The notes: generated by a model from the letters alone, not told the origin. 64,000 nucleotides of DNA from Rhodoferax lacus (GCF_003415675.1 NZ_QFZK01000001.1:62001-126000), one strand, 5' to 3'. Shown: positions 7,261-16,416, counted from the first letter of the stretch. Program-made: numbers and translations.

Positions 7261-8892
7261 ATGCCCTTCAAGCTCAAACGATCCAGCCGGCGCTTTCTGA
7301 CCATACTGGCGGTGCTCCCGCTCACCGTGGTCCTGCTGGCCTGGATCTATATGCAGGGCATGGCGCATCTGGAGGGCCACCCGCGCAGCTTTTTGCAAAG
7401 CCTGCAGTGGGCCACTGAAACCATCACCACCACTGGCTACGGTGCCGATAGCGCCTGGAGCCATCCGGTCATGGCGCTGTATGTGGTGCTGGTGCAGTTT
7501 GCCGGGCAGTTCCTGATCTTTCTGGTGTTCCCCATGGTGATCCTGCCGTATTTTGAAGAGCAGTTTGAAGTGCGCCTGCAGCACCAACTGCCTGCCATGG
7601 ATGGCAAGGTACTGTTCTACCGCTATGGCCCGGCCATTGAATCGCTGCTGGACGAATTCAAGAGCAAGGGCACACCCTTTGTCATCCTGGAGGAAGACAT
7701 GGAAGTGGCGCGCAATCTGCGTGACCGTGGTTTCGATGTGGTGTTTGGCAAGCTGGCCGATGACCCCTCCGTACTGGCCAACGTAGCCAAGGCCAACGCG
7801 GTGGTCGCCAATGCGGATGACCATGCCAATGCCACGTTCACGATGGTGGTCAGGGAACAGGGCTTTGCCGGGCCACTGTATGCGCTGGCCGATGACCCGC
7901 TGTACCGCTACCCCATGATCCAGATTGGCGCGACCGAAGTGTTTACCCCGGCCCATGTGCTGGGCGCGGCCCTGGCCTCCCAGGCCAGTACCCGCATCAG
8001 CCCGCCCGCCGAGGGCATGCATTTGCTGGGTACCAAGATTGGCATGGCCGAGTTCCGGGTGCGCGCCGAAAGTCCGCTGGCCGGCAAGCAGTTGGGCGAA
8101 CTGCGCCTGCGTGAGCGCCATGGTGTCACCCTGATTGGTCAGTGGCTGGGGGGTGTTTTCACCACCACCAAAGGCCCGCTGACCCGGGTGGAACCGGGGG
8201 CCATCCTGGTGGCGGTGGGTGCACACGCCAACCTGGAAGTGGTGGAACGCATGGCCATGCCCATACGTCGCGCCGGGCCGATTGTGCTGGCCGGTTTTGG
8301 TGCGGTGGGCCAGAAGGTGGTGGAAATGCTGCAGGATGCAGGTGAAACCGTCACCGTGATAGACCGCCTGCCTGCCCCTGGGGTGGATCTGGTGGGCAGC
8401 GTGCTGGAGCGTTCCACCCTGGATCGGGCCAAGCTGCGCGAGGCCAGCGCCGTGGTGCTGGCGCTCAGCGACGACAGTGAATCGGTATTTGCCACGGCAG
8501 TGGTGCGCGATTACGCGCCCCAGGTCCCGCTGATTGTGCGCGTACAGCGCACCCGCAACACCGCCCGCATCTACCGCTCTGGCGCGGACTTCGCCATTTC
8601 GGTGGGGCAGGTGGCCGGCCAGATTCTGGCCTTTCAGTTGCTGGGTGAGCAGGTGCTGCAGGTGGAAAGCCGCATCAAGTTCATACGCCAGCCCGCCGGT
8701 GCCCTGGTAGGCTGCCACCCCTGGCGCAGTGAAGAACTGGACCGCACCGGTGCCAAGGTGATTGCTGTGGAACGGGGCAGCGAGATCCTTGTGGAGTTCA
8801 AGGATGATTTCCGTGTGCATACGGAAGACGCATTGTTTGTATGCGGATCGCTCAATAGCCTGGAGCGCTACCAGCGCGCTTTCAGAACCTGA
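7261..8892 (+). CDS. Potassium channel with two RCK (TrkA-N/TrkA-C) modules
   Basis: A 543-residue inner-membrane ion channel. Helix 1 is near residues 11-28, followed by a pore helix and the selectivity filter TTTGYG at about 57-62, and helix 2 near 74-98. This two-helix pore is followed by a cytoplasmic tandem of RCK domains that would gate it. The first RCK (about 115-330) begins KVLFYRYGPAIESLLDEF and lacks the Rossmann glycine signature, while the second (about 335-543) has LAGFGAVGQKVVEML, a complete GxGxxG nucleotide site, then VTVIDR with the ribose-binding acidic residue. Two TrkA-C-like segments separate and follow them. This is the MthK/Kch-like arrangement with a degenerate first sensor. 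Potassium selectivity is inferred from the GYG filter. Confidence 0.9.
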   Translation: MPFKLKRSSRRFLTILAVLPLTVVLLAWIYMQGMAHLEGHPRSFLQSLQWATETITTTGYGADSAWSHPVMALYVVLVQFAGQFLIFLVFPMVILPYFEEQFEVRLQHQLPAMDGKVLFYRYGPAIESLLDEFKSKGTPFVILEEDMEVARNLRDRGFDVVFGKLADDPSVLANVAKANAVVANADDHANATFTMVVREQGFAGPLYALADDPLYRYPMIQIGATEVFTPAHVLGAALASQASTRISPPAEGMHLLGTKIGMAEFRVRAESPLAGKQLGELRLRERHGVTLIGQWLGGVFTTTKGPLTRVEPGAILVAVGAHANLEVVERMAMPIRRAGPIVLAGFGAVGQKVVEMLQDAGETVTVIDRLPAPGVDLVGSVLERSTLDRAKLREASAVVLALSDDSESVFATAVVRDYAPQVPLIVRVQRTRNTARIYRSGADFAISVGQVAGQILAFQLLGEQVLQVESRIKFIRQPAGALVGCHPWRSEELDRTGAKVIAVERGSEILVEFKDDFRVHTEDALFVCGSLNSLERYQRAFRT

Positions 8893-8943
8893 GCCGTATT
8901 GCCAGGCCATGGATAGATTTGTGATGGTGTCTGTACAGAAATT

Positions 8944-8960
8944 TTCGAAAAGTGTTCGAA
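8944..8960. promoter_or_regulatory. Paired TTCGAA palindromes, candidate operator
   Basis: Two identical 6-base palindromes TTCGAA begin at 8944 and 8955, exactly 11 bases apart (one helical turn), in an A+T-rich patch of the 208-base gap before the winged-helix/TPR regulator. Same-face spacing of identical half-sites is typical of a dimeric regulator site; the protein that binds is unknown. Confidence 0.35.
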
Positions 8961-9002
8961 ATTGGACAAAGCAGCGCGGTCTCCAAGTTCATTAGAACCA
9001 TA

Positions 9003-9075
9003 GTTGGCAAGCCGTGGCGAGTAATTGCCGTGTGCAAGTCCCAGGCAAGGCTGGGTTCATCAAACTTTTGCCAAC
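9003..9075 (+). other. Inverted repeat in the presumed leader of the winged-helix/TPR gene
   Basis: GTTGGCAA (9003-9010) is exactly complementary to TTGCCAAC (9068-9075), with a smaller CCCAG/CTGGG hairpin between. It would fold the leader just before the ATG at 9101. Whether it is transcribed is unknown. Confidence 0.3.
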
Positions 9076-9100
9076 GGAGAAGCGCAACGCTTACACACCC

Positions 9101-10417
9101 ATGACCACCCTATACAAGTTTGCAAATTACACCTTTGATGCACATGCCGGCCTGGTTTTTGACGGGCAACCGGTACACCTTCCCCCCAAGGAGAAGGGCC
9201 TGCTGCAAGCCCTTCTGATGGCGCGCGGTCAAATCGTGCGCAAGGAAGACCTGATGGTCAAGGTCTGGGGAACCAACGAAACCTCTGATGAAAGCATTTC
9301 CCGCACCGTGTACCGCCTGCGTGTTGCCATGCAGTCATCCGGCGGGCCGGAGGTGGTGGAGACGGTTTACAACTCGGGCTTCCGGATCACCGCCGTCGTG
9401 CGGGAGGCCACCATGAAGGAGTCCTCTTCACTTAACGCACTGACCCATTCCCTGCGTCCCAATGCCATTGCCGCCCTGATCAGTGCACGCGAATTTTTGG
9501 CCAGGCAATCTGCCGGAGACATTGAAGCAGCCGCCAATGCGGTACGTTTGGCCATCAGCCTGGACCCCTCGTATTCCGCGGCTTGGTCCACACTGGCTGA
9601 AATTCGCGTCACCCAAGCCGTACGTTCGCTGCGCCCACCCCGTGAGGCCGGTTGGTTGGCGAAGGAGGCCGCACAGACGGCGCTCAACATCGATCCGCAG
9701 TCTGCCTCTGCCCTTGCCATCCTGGGTTGGGTGCGTGTGATGATTGACCAGGACAGCGAACGCGGCATGGACGATTTGGACCGCGCCATTGCCATTGACC
9801 CGGACTACTGGGTTGCCAACCTGCTGCGGGGCTGGGCCTTGCAGGCGGCCGGGCGGCTGGAGGAGTCGGTGGTCATGATGCGTCGCACGCTGGAACTCAA
9901 TTCGGTCAGCCACGCGGTGAATTCCATACTGGCCTTGTATCTGATGTATGCGGGCAGGAACGCGGAAGCGCTGGAATTGGCTCTGGACCTGGCAAAGATA
10001 TTCCCGACCGTGGATAACTCCCAGGGTATTGCATCCATCCTTGCCTCGGTCAACAGCATGCACGATGAAGCGGTGGCTTTCGGCATGGAGGCAGTGGAGT
10101 TGTCGCCCCATACCCCGCTCATGCAGTGCCCGTTGGCCTCGGCCCTGGCGTTTGCCGGTCGCCATGACGAAGCGCGCGTGGTGCTCAAGGCGATTGAAGA
10201 GTCCACCTTGCCGCAGCCCTCGGCAGGAATGGCACCGGCCTACCTGGCCTTGGGCGACCGTAGTCGGGCCATTGCCTTGCTGCAGGATGCCAGCGAGCGC
10301 GGCATTCCCCAGTTTGCCTGGACCCGCAACGACCCGCGTCTGGCTCCCCTGCACGGCGATCCGGTGGTAGAGCGCATCTGGGCCCGGATCTGGACTGCTC
10401 AGCACGCGATTGCCTGA
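9101..10417 (+). CDS. Winged-helix (OmpR/CadC-type) transcriptional regulator with TPR-like C-terminal half
   Basis: A 438-residue protein. Residues about 1-100 form an OmpR/PhoB-type winged helix: YTFDAHAGLVFDGQPVHLPPKEKGLLQ leads into the recognition-helix region with SDESISRTVYRLR and the wing VVETVYNSGFRI. No receiver domain or membrane helix is present, so it differs from both response regulators and CadC. Residues about 130-430 are helical repeats of the TPR kind (repeated A-W-S-T-L-A, A-L-A-I-L-G-W, N-L-L-R-G-W-A blocks of about 34 residues). Such proteins usually regulate genes nearby through protein or ligand binding to the repeats. The ATG at 9101 is chosen because family similarity begins there; an in-frame GTG at 9014 is possible. 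Target genes unknown. Confidence 0.82.
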   Translation: MTTLYKFANYTFDAHAGLVFDGQPVHLPPKEKGLLQALLMARGQIVRKEDLMVKVWGTNETSDESISRTVYRLRVAMQSSGGPEVVETVYNSGFRITAVVREATMKESSSLNALTHSLRPNAIAALISAREFLARQSAGDIEAAANAVRLAISLDPSYSAAWSTLAEIRVTQAVRSLRPPREAGWLAKEAAQTALNIDPQSASALAILGWVRVMIDQDSERGMDDLDRAIAIDPDYWVANLLRGWALQAAGRLEESVVMMRRTLELNSVSHAVNSILALYLMYAGRNAEALELALDLAKIFPTVDNSQGIASILASVNSMHDEAVAFGMEAVELSPHTPLMQCPLASALAFAGRHDEARVVLKAIEESTLPQPSAGMAPAYLALGDRSRAIALLQDASERGIPQFAWTRNDPRLAPLHGDPVVERIWARIWTAQHAIA

Positions 10418-10449
10418 ATGATTGGCTATTGGCCGCAGGTACGCAGTTG

Positions 10450-11295
10450 CTAATTCAGATCCAGTGCAGTGGCGCTGGCCCGGATGTGCAGCCAGCGTTG
10501 CAAGGCTGAATCGAGCAGGCGCACGTTTCCTGTGGAATAGAACTGCGCTGGCGCGACGTCCTGTCGATTGCCACCGGGTTCAGGCAGGCCCCGCAACGTG
10601 TGCGCAGCCTCCAGCAGGCGGCGCGTTTGCCGTGCGACCGGGGCACCACCCTCGAGCAACACCGTCTGCCCACCCACCATGCTTTGAAGTTCTGGCGCTG
10701 CAAAGGCGTAATGTGTACAGCCCAGGACCAGCGTGTCCATCTCCCCAGGTGCCTGTCCGAAGCGGCCCATGGCCCTCGTGAAATCACTACACAACGCCAG
10801 GGTTCTGGTGGTGTCCGAGCGCTCAATTGCGTCCGCCAGACCATCGCAGGGCTGCAGCACAAAGGTGGCCTTGCCATGCAGGCTCTCCAGCAGCCGGGCA
10901 AACTTTTCACTGTTCAGGGTGGCGCGCGTGGCCATCACACCCACCACACCGGTCTGGCTGTTGGCAGCAGCCGGTTTGAGAGCCGGCTCAATCCCGATGA
11001 TGGGGAGCATGGGGTAGACCGCGCGCAGGGTGTGGATGGCCGCTGCCGTGGCCGTGTTGCAGGCCACCACCAGTGCCTTGATGCCGTGGCTGGCGACAAA
11101 AAAGTCTGCAATGGCGTGGGAGCGCCTCAGCACATGCGCGTCATCGCGCTCGCCATAGGGGGCGTGGCCGTTGTCGGCCACATAGACAAATCGCTCCTGC
11201 GGCAATTCGGCCTGCAGGGCGCGCAGCACGCTCAGGCCACCCACACCGCTGTCAAAGACACCGATGGGGCGGTCCTGGGCTGCGGACAGCTTCAA
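10450..11295 (-). CDS. murI: Glutamate racemase
   Basis: A 281-residue cofactor-independent racemase converting L- to D-glutamate for peptidoglycan. Seen: IGVFDSGVGGLSVLRAL near residue 9, the first catalytic cysteine in VVACNTATAAAI, and the second in LVLGCTHYAF, together with the GIEPALKPA block. The ATG-initiated open frame extends back into the fumarase gene, but those 74 residues are out-of-frame fumarase sequence. The reasonable start is the TTG at 11295, four bases past the fumarase stop, which gives a normal MurI length. No clear Shine-Dalgarno is visible there, so translation is probably coupled to fumarase. The tail after the second cysteine domain is normal. Confidence 0.92.
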   Translation of the reverse strand: MKLSAAQDRPIGVFDSGVGGLSVLRALQAELPQERFVYVADNGHAPYGERDDAHVLRRSHAIADFFVASHGIKALVVACNTATAAAIHTLRAVYPMLPIIGIEPALKPAAANSQTGVVGVMATRATLNSEKFARLLESLHGKATFVLQPCDGLADAIERSDTTRTLALCSDFTRAMGRFGQAPGEMDTLVLGCTHYAFAAPELQSMVGGQTVLLEGGAPVARQTRRLLEAAHTLRGLPEPGGNRQDVAPAQFYSTGNVRLLDSALQRWLHIRASATALDLN

Positions 11296-11299
11296 GGGC

Positions 11300-12853
11300 T
11301 TAGCGGGAAGTGACCGGGATGTTCTTGAACTCGCCGGTGGCAATCTTCTTTTGCCATTCGGCGGGTCCCGTGATGTGGGCGCTGGTGCCGCCCGCATCCA
11401 CGGCCACGGTGACGGGCATGTCCACCACGTCAAATTCGTAAATCGCTTCCATGCCCAGATCGGCAAAGCCCACGACCCGGGCCTGCTTGATGGCCTTGCT
11501 GACCAGGTAGGCGGCACCGCCCACGGCCATCAGGTAGGCGCTCTTGTGTTTCTTGATGGCTTCAATGGCTACGGGCCCGCGCTCGGCCTTGCCCACCATG
11601 GAAATCAGGCCGGTTTGCGACAGCATCATCTCGGTGAATCCATCCATGCGGGTGGCGGTGGTGGGGCCGGCAGGGCCCACGGCCTCGCCGGCCACCGGGT
11701 CCACCGGGCCCACGTAATAGATCACGCGGTTGGTGAAATCCACCGGCAGCTTTTCTCCCTTGGCCAACATGCCCTGGATGCGCTTGTGCGCAGCGTCGCG
11801 GCCGGTCAGCATTTTGCCGTTGAGCAGCAGGGTCTGGCCGGGCGTCCAACTGGCCACTTCTTCCTTGGTGAGGGTGTTGAGGTCGACCTTCTTGCTCTTC
11901 ACATAGTCAGGCGTCCAGTTGACGTTGGGCCACAGGTCCAGGCTGGGCGGGTCTAGGTAGACCGGGCCCGAGCCATCCATCACAAAGTGGGCGTGGCGGG
12001 TGGCCGCGCAGTTGGGAATCATGGCCACGGGCTTGCTGGCCGCATGCGTGGGGTACATCTTGATCTTGATGTCCAGCACCGTGGTCAGGCCACCCAGGCC
12101 CTGGGCGCCAATGCCGAGGGCATTGACCTTCTCGAACAACTCCAGGCGCAGCTTCTCCACGTTGTCCAGCTCCGCGCCGGATTGGGCTTTGGCCTGCAAC
12201 TGGTACATGTCCAGGTCGTCCATCAGGCTTTCCTTGGCCATGAGCACCGCCTTTTCAGCGGTGCCGCCAATGCCGATGCCCAGCATGCCGGGTGGGCACC
12301 AGCCCGCGCCCATGGTGGGCACGGTTTTGAGCACCCAGTCCACCACCGAGTCGCCGGGGTTGAGCATGATCATCTTGCTCTTGTTCTCGCTGCCGCCGCC
12401 CTTGGCCGCCACGGTCACTTCCACGGTGTTGCCGGGCACGATCTCGGTGAAGATCACCGCCGGGGTGTTGTCTTTGGTGTTCTTGCGCAGGAACTCGGGG
12501 TCGGCCACCACGCTGGCGCGCAGGGTGTTGTCGGGGTGGTTGTAGCCCTGGCGCACGCCTTCGTTGATGGCGTCGTCCAGCGAGCCGGTGAAGCCTTCCC
12601 AGCGCACGTCCATGCCCACTTTGAGGAACACGTTGACGATGCCGGTGTCCTGGCAGATCGGGCGGTGGCCGGTGGCGCTCATCTTGCTGTTGGTCAGGAT
12701 CTGGGCGATGGCGTCCTTGGCCGCAGCGCTTTGCTCACGCTCGTAGGCGCGGGCCAGGTGGGCGATGTAATCTGCGGGGTGGTAATAGCTGATGTACTGC
12801 AGGGCTGCGGCAACGGATTCGATCAGGTCGGCCTGACGGATGGAGGTGGTCAT
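11300..12853 (-). CDS. Class I (iron-sulphur) fumarate hydratase
   Basis: A 517-residue oxygen-sensitive [4Fe-4S] fumarase catalysing fumarate + water to malate in the TCA cycle. N-terminal and C-terminal fumarase domains are fused, as in FumA/FumB. The three expected cluster cysteines are visible in RPICQDTGIVN, GAGWCPPGMLG and IPNCAATRHAHF, and the C-terminal domain carries GPTTATRMDGF and VDAGGTSAHITGP. It starts at the ATG at 12853 and is transcribed divergently from acetyl-CoA synthetase, with murI immediately downstream. Cluster supply would come from the isc operon also in this window. The gene is complete. Confidence 0.95.
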   Translation of the reverse strand: MTTSIRQADLIESVAAALQYISYYHPADYIAHLARAYEREQSAAAKDAIAQILTNSKMSATGHRPICQDTGIVNVFLKVGMDVRWEGFTGSLDDAINEGVRQGYNHPDNTLRASVVADPEFLRKNTKDNTPAVIFTEIVPGNTVEVTVAAKGGGSENKSKMIMLNPGDSVVDWVLKTVPTMGAGWCPPGMLGIGIGGTAEKAVLMAKESLMDDLDMYQLQAKAQSGAELDNVEKLRLELFEKVNALGIGAQGLGGLTTVLDIKIKMYPTHAASKPVAMIPNCAATRHAHFVMDGSGPVYLDPPSLDLWPNVNWTPDYVKSKKVDLNTLTKEEVASWTPGQTLLLNGKMLTGRDAAHKRIQGMLAKGEKLPVDFTNRVIYYVGPVDPVAGEAVGPAGPTTATRMDGFTEMMLSQTGLISMVGKAERGPVAIEAIKKHKSAYLMAVGGAAYLVSKAIKQARVVGFADLGMEAIYEFDVVDMPVTVAVDAGGTSAHITGPAEWQKKIATGEFKNIPVTSR

Positions 12854-13028
12854 ATGCGGTGTGGCGGAAGTAGTTTGGGGAGTGTGGGCTTGATCCAGCG
12901 CACAAGTTTAGCCAATCCGCCCCACGGCCAACTGACAAGCGCCGTTGCACGCCCCATCAGTCAGTGATGTGTAAGTGCGCGGCACCAACATCCGCCCAGT
13001 TTTTGAATCAACCGAGGAGACTTCTAAT

Positions 13029-15023
13029 ATGACCGCAACCACCGCCGGCGAAAGCACGCCTACACAACTCACCACCTACCTGCCCAGCGCCGAGTTCGTC
13101 AAGAACGCCGCCATCCCCAGCATGGACGCTTACAACGCCCTGGTGAAGGAAGCCGAAACCGATTACGAAGGCTACTGGGGCCGCCTGGCCAAGGAACTGC
13201 TGAGCTGGAAAGTGCCTTTCACCCAGGTGCTGGACGAAAGCGATGCGCCTTTCTTCAAGTGGTTTGCCGACGGCAAGTTGAACGCCTCCTACAACTGCCT
13301 GGACCGCAATGTCGAAAAAGGCCTGGGCGACAAGACCGCCATCATTTTTGAAGCCGACGGCGGCGAAGTCACCAAGATCACCTACAAGGCCCTGCTCGAC
13401 AAGGTCTGCAGAATAGCCAACGGCCTGCGCGCCATGGGTGTCAAAAAGGGTGACCGCGTGGTCATCTACATCTCCATGTCCATCGACGGCGTGGCTGCCA
13501 TGCAGGCCTGCGCCCGTATCGGCGCCACCCACTCCGTGGTGTTCGGTGGCTTCTCGGCCCAGTCTTTGCGCGACCGTGTGGAAGACACGGGTGCTGTTGC
13601 CATCATCACCGCCGACCACCAGGTGCGCGGCGGCAAGTTGCTGCCCCTCAAGTCCATTGTGGACGAGGCCCTGATCCTGGGTGGTTGCGACTCCATCAAG
13701 AACGTGCTGGTCGTCAAGCGCAGCGGCTCCGAGATTGCCATGACCGCTGGCCGCGATACCTGGATGGACGATGTGGTCAAGGGCCAGTCCACCACCTGCG
13801 AGCCAGAGTGGGTCGAAGCTGAACACCCCCTGTTCCTGCTCTACACCTCCGGCTCCACCGGCAAGCCCAAGGGCGTGCAGCACTCCACCGGCGGCTATCT
13901 GCTCCATGCAGCGCTCACCACCAAGTGGACGTTTGACCTGAAGGCCGACGATGTGTTCTGGTGCACGGCCGACATCGGCTGGGTCACCGGCCACACCTAC
14001 ATCACCTATGGCCCCCTGGCTCTGGGCGGCACCGAGATCGTGTTTGAAGGCGTGCCCACCTACCCGGACGCCGGCCGTTTCTGGAAGATGATCCAGGACC
14101 ACAAGTGCACCGTGTTCTACACCGCACCCACGGCCATCCGTTCGCTGATCAAGGCCGCTGAAGCCAAGGATTCCGTGCACCCCAAGAGCTATGACCTGAG
14201 TTCCTTGCGCCTGCTCGGCTCGGTGGGCGAGCCCATCAACCCTGCAGCCTGGGAGTGGTACTACAAGCACGTGGGCGGCAGCAAGTGCCCCATCGTGGAC
14301 ACCTTCTGGCAGACCGAAACCGGTGGCCACATGATCACCCCCATGCCTGGCGCGACACCCATGATTCCTGGCTCCTGCACGCTGCCCTTCCCGGGCATCC
14401 AGGCAGCCATCGTGGACGAGACCGGCAAGGACGTGCCCAATGGCCAAGGCGGCATTCTGGTCGTCAAGAAGCCATGGCCTTCCATGATCCGCAACATCTG
14501 GGGCGACCCCGAGCGCTTCAAGAAGAGCTACTACCCCGATGACTTCAAGGGCAAGTACTACCTGGCTGGCGACGGCGCCATCCGCGACGAGAAGACCGGC
14601 TACTTCACCATCACCGGCCGTATCGATGACGTGCTCAATGTGTCCGGCCACCGCATGGGCACCATGGAAATCGAATCGGCCCTGGTGAGCTGTACCGACC
14701 TGGTGGCCGAAGCCGCCGTGGTGGGCCGCCCTGACGACACCACCGGTGAAGCCGTGTGTGCCTTCGTGGTGCTCAAGCGCTCCCTGCCCATGGGTGACGA
14801 GGCCAAGGCGATTGCCAAGCAACTGCGCGACCACGTGGGCAAGGAAATCGGACCGATCGCCAAGCCCAAGGACATCCGCTTTGGCGAGAACCTGCCCAAG
14901 ACCCGTTCCGGCAAGATCATGCGCCGCCTGTTGCGTTCCATCGCCAAGGGCGAGGCCATCACCCAGGACACCTCCACCCTGGAAAACCCGGCCATCCTGG
15001 ATCAGCTGGGTCAGGCTTACTGA
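13029..15023 (+). CDS. acsA: Acetyl-CoA synthetase (AMP-forming)
   Basis: A 664-residue ANL-superfamily ligase activating acetate to acetyl-CoA through acetyl-AMP. Seen: the adenylate motif [20 protein letters not shown] near residue 280, the WWxTE-type motif as [10 protein letters not shown], the hinge and ribose region [11 protein letters not shown] and [16 protein letters not shown], and the catalytic lysine in [11 protein letters not shown], which in this family is switched off by acetylation. A GAGGAGA Shine-Dalgarno just before 13029 fixes the start, discarding an 18-codon upstream extension. It is monocistronic: an intrinsic terminator follows 18 bases after the stop, and fumarase is divergent. 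Length is about 10 residues more than E. coli Acs, due to a variable N-terminus. Confidence 0.97.
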   Translation: MTATTAGESTPTQLTTYLPSAEFVKNAAIPSMDAYNALVKEAETDYEGYWGRLAKELLSWKVPFTQVLDESDAPFFKWFADGKLNASYNCLDRNVEKGLGDKTAIIFEADGGEVTKITYKALLDKVCRIANGLRAMGVKKGDRVVIYISMSIDGVAAMQACARIGATHSVVFGGFSAQSLRDRVEDTGAVAIITADHQVRGGKLLPLKSIVDEALILGGCDSIKNVLVVKRSGSEIAMTAGRDTWMDDVVKGQSTTCEPEWVEAEHPLFLLYTSGSTGKPKGVQHSTGGYLLHAALTTKWTFDLKADDVFWCTADIGWVTGHTYITYGPLALGGTEIVFEGVPTYPDAGRFWKMIQDHKCTVFYTAPTAIRSLIKAAEAKDSVHPKSYDLSSLRLLGSVGEPINPAAWEWYYKHVGGSKCPIVDTFWQTETGGHMITPMPGATPMIPGSCTLPFPGIQAAIVDETGKDVPNGQGGILVVKKPWPSMIRNIWGDPERFKKSYYPDDFKGKYYLAGDGAIRDEKTGYFTITGRIDDVLNVSGHRMGTMEIESALVSCTDLVAEAAVVGRPDDTTGEAVCAFVVLKRSLPMGDEAKAIAKQLRDHVGKEIGPIAKPKDIRFGENLPKTRSGKIMRRLLRSIAKGEAITQDTSTLENPAILDQLGQAY

Positions 15024-15040
15024 TCTGGCTTGGCGCCCAA

Positions 15041-15068
15041 AAAAAAACCGCCCTTGGGCGGTTTTTTT
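15041..15068. terminator. Bidirectional intrinsic terminator between acsA and the lipoprotein gene
   Basis: An A-run, CCGCC-CTTG-GGCGG stem and T-run form a symmetric hairpin with U-tracts for both strands. It lies between the convergent stops of acsA and the small lipoprotein, so it can end both transcripts. Confidence 0.9.
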
Positions 15069-15088
15069 GTGTCTGTTTGGGGACTGGC

Positions 15089-15436
15089 TTATTTGGTTTC
15101 AACAACCTGCGTGGGTGTCGGAATGGGGCAGTTCTTTTGCGACATGTGATTGGCCAGGTTGACCTTGCGGTTGTCGGCCGCAGCAATGGCCTCATTGGCA
15201 TTCATGTAGGTGCCGACAATTGAAGGCCAAAACAGCAGACGGGCAATGTTGCCGCCGGTAACGCCCTTGGCGCCGTCCGCCTCTTTCTTCATTTTTTCGG
15301 CATCAGCGTATTCGTTTTGCAATTGGGAACAGGTAAGCCCGGTGTCGCCCGGTTTGATCGCCTGCACCACGGTGGGCGAGGCGCAAGCGCCCAGCAACAA
15401 GGTGCCAAACAGGCAAGCGGCAAGATGTGTTTTCAT
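15089..15436 (-). CDS. Small outer-membrane-type lipoprotein of unknown function
   Basis: A 115-residue secreted lipoprotein. The start at 15436 follows a GGAG Shine-Dalgarno and gives a classic type II signal peptide: two charged residues, a hydrophobic core and the lipobox LLGAC with the acylated Cys at residue 18. The mature part contains a DTGLTCSQLQNEYADAEKM helix, a hydrophobic ARLLFWPSIVGTYMNANEAI segment and two more cysteines, one early and one near the end (KNCPIP), that could form a disulphide. No enzymatic motif is recognisable. It is convergent with acsA and shares its terminator. Similar short lipoproteins without assigned function are common in Burkholderiales. Confidence 0.8.
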   Translation of the reverse strand: MKTHLAACLFGTLLLGACASPTVVQAIKPGDTGLTCSQLQNEYADAEKMKKEADGAKGVTGGNIARLLFWPSIVGTYMNANEAIAAADNRKVNLANHMSQKNCPIPTPTQVVETK

Positions 15437-15580
15437 GAAAGGACTCCAGAAATGTGCTGGCTGGCAGCATCGAAACAATGGAAGAAATTCCCCCTGTGGG
15501 TGAATCGGGACAATGCCCTGTGGGCGGCATTGCTCGCTCTTTGGGGCGAGGGCTTGATTGTTTCGACGAAGCCTTTGTGA

Positions 15581-15597
15581 TGACACTCTGAGTGTCA
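15581..15597. promoter_or_regulatory. Perfect 17-base palindrome, candidate operator
   Basis: TGACACTC-T-GAGTGTCA is an exact inverted repeat in the 237-base gap between the cytochrome c stop and the lipoprotein start, 145 bases before the lipoprotein ATG. Its symmetry suits a dimeric regulator. It is not followed by a T-run, so it is not a good intrinsic terminator. Confidence 0.4.
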
Positions 15598-15673
15598 GAC
15601 AACGGACATTTGGGAAGAGCTGGCTGCGGTCGAAGCTTGGCAGGCTGCAAGAGTGCAGGCCGCTGGTGAAGGC

Positions 15674-15985
15674 CTATTGGCTCAATATCCAAGCCACCAG
15701 CTTTTTGGCTTCGGCTTCGTTGACCTGCGGGTTGGAGGGCATCTTCACCACACCCCAGACGCCACCACCGCCCTGCATTACTTTGGTGGCCAAACGTGCA
15801 GGTGCTGCCTTGTCACCCCGGTATTTGGTGGCCACGTCCTTGAAGGCCGGGCCCACCACCTTGCGGTCCACGTTGTGGCAGCTCATGCAGTTCCTGGCTG
15901 TGGCCAGCGCCAGGTCTGCCAGCACGGGTAAGGGCGCCAGCGTGCACGCAGCAGCCAGCAACAGCGGGGCACTAAAGTGCTTCAT
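15674..15985 (-). CDS. Periplasmic class I c-type cytochrome (c551-like)
   Basis: A 103-residue monohaem cytochrome c. A signal peptide (residues 1 to about 23, ending PVLA) exports it. The haem attachment site is NCMSCHNVD, and the axial methionine is likely the one in VWGVVKMPSNPQV near the C-terminus. The prolines in KVVGPAFKDVATKYRGD match the c551/c8 fold. The ATG at 15985 follows an AGAGA Shine-Dalgarno. It probably shuttles electrons in the periplasm, for instance to the cbb3 oxidase encoded 12 kb away, but no linkage is visible. It is transcribed divergently from the Trp-rich small protein. Confidence 0.92.
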   Translation of the reverse strand: MKHFSAPLLLAAACTLAPLPVLADLALATARNCMSCHNVDRKVVGPAFKDVATKYRGDKAAPARLATKVMQGGGGVWGVVKMPSNPQVNEAEAKKLVAWILSQ

Positions 15986-16078
15986 CAATATCTCTGGATT
16001 GGATTACAGTCGGACAATCCATTTTAGGGATGGTGTGACACCTTGCACCAGTGCAGGGTGTCGTTATGGGAGCCAAAA

Positions 16079-16324
16079 ATGTACTTTGTCGGTTTGGGTT
16101 TGATTCTGATGCTTTTGAAGTTTCTGGAAATCGGCCCGGTAGCCAGCCTCTCCTGGATCTGGGTGCTGTCGCCGTTCGCAATGGCTGTGGCCTGGTGGGC
16201 TTGGGCGGACGCTTCGGGCTATACCAAGAAGCGCGCCATGGAGCGTGAAAACGAACGCAAGAATGCCCGGATTCTCAAGAGCCGCGAGAACATCGGCACG
16301 CTGGGAAAATCCCGGAAGCGTTGA
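16079..16324 (+). CDS. Small Trp-rich membrane protein (TIGR04438-like)
   Basis: An 81-residue protein with two hydrophobic stretches (about 2-20 and 25-42) that include a cluster of tryptophans (SWIWVLSPF, VAWWAWADASGY), followed by a strongly basic C-terminal tail KKRAMERENERKNARI. This composition matches the betaproteobacterial small Trp-rich family TIGR04438, recalled by pattern and of unknown function. A GGGAG Shine-Dalgarno lies 9 bases before the ATG at 16079, which excludes a 12-codon extension. The tail looks cytoplasmic and could bind nucleic acid or acidic lipid. It stands alone between cytochrome c (divergent) and lgt. Confidence 0.75.
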   Translation: MYFVGLGLILMLLKFLEIGPVASLSWIWVLSPFAMAVAWWAWADASGYTKKRAMERENERKNARILKSRENIGTLGKSRKR

Positions 16325-16416
16325 TGCAAACAGCTGCTCGCGCTGGCTCCTCTGCCTGGGGCGTTTGAGCAAATCCCGGGCATCGCTTTACTGATGCGCA
16401 GTGCCGTCCGTGCACA

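Noticed and set aside
13008..14834. A 608-codon frame opposite acsA
   Set aside because: Antisense of a highly conserved gene; no start signal or motif.
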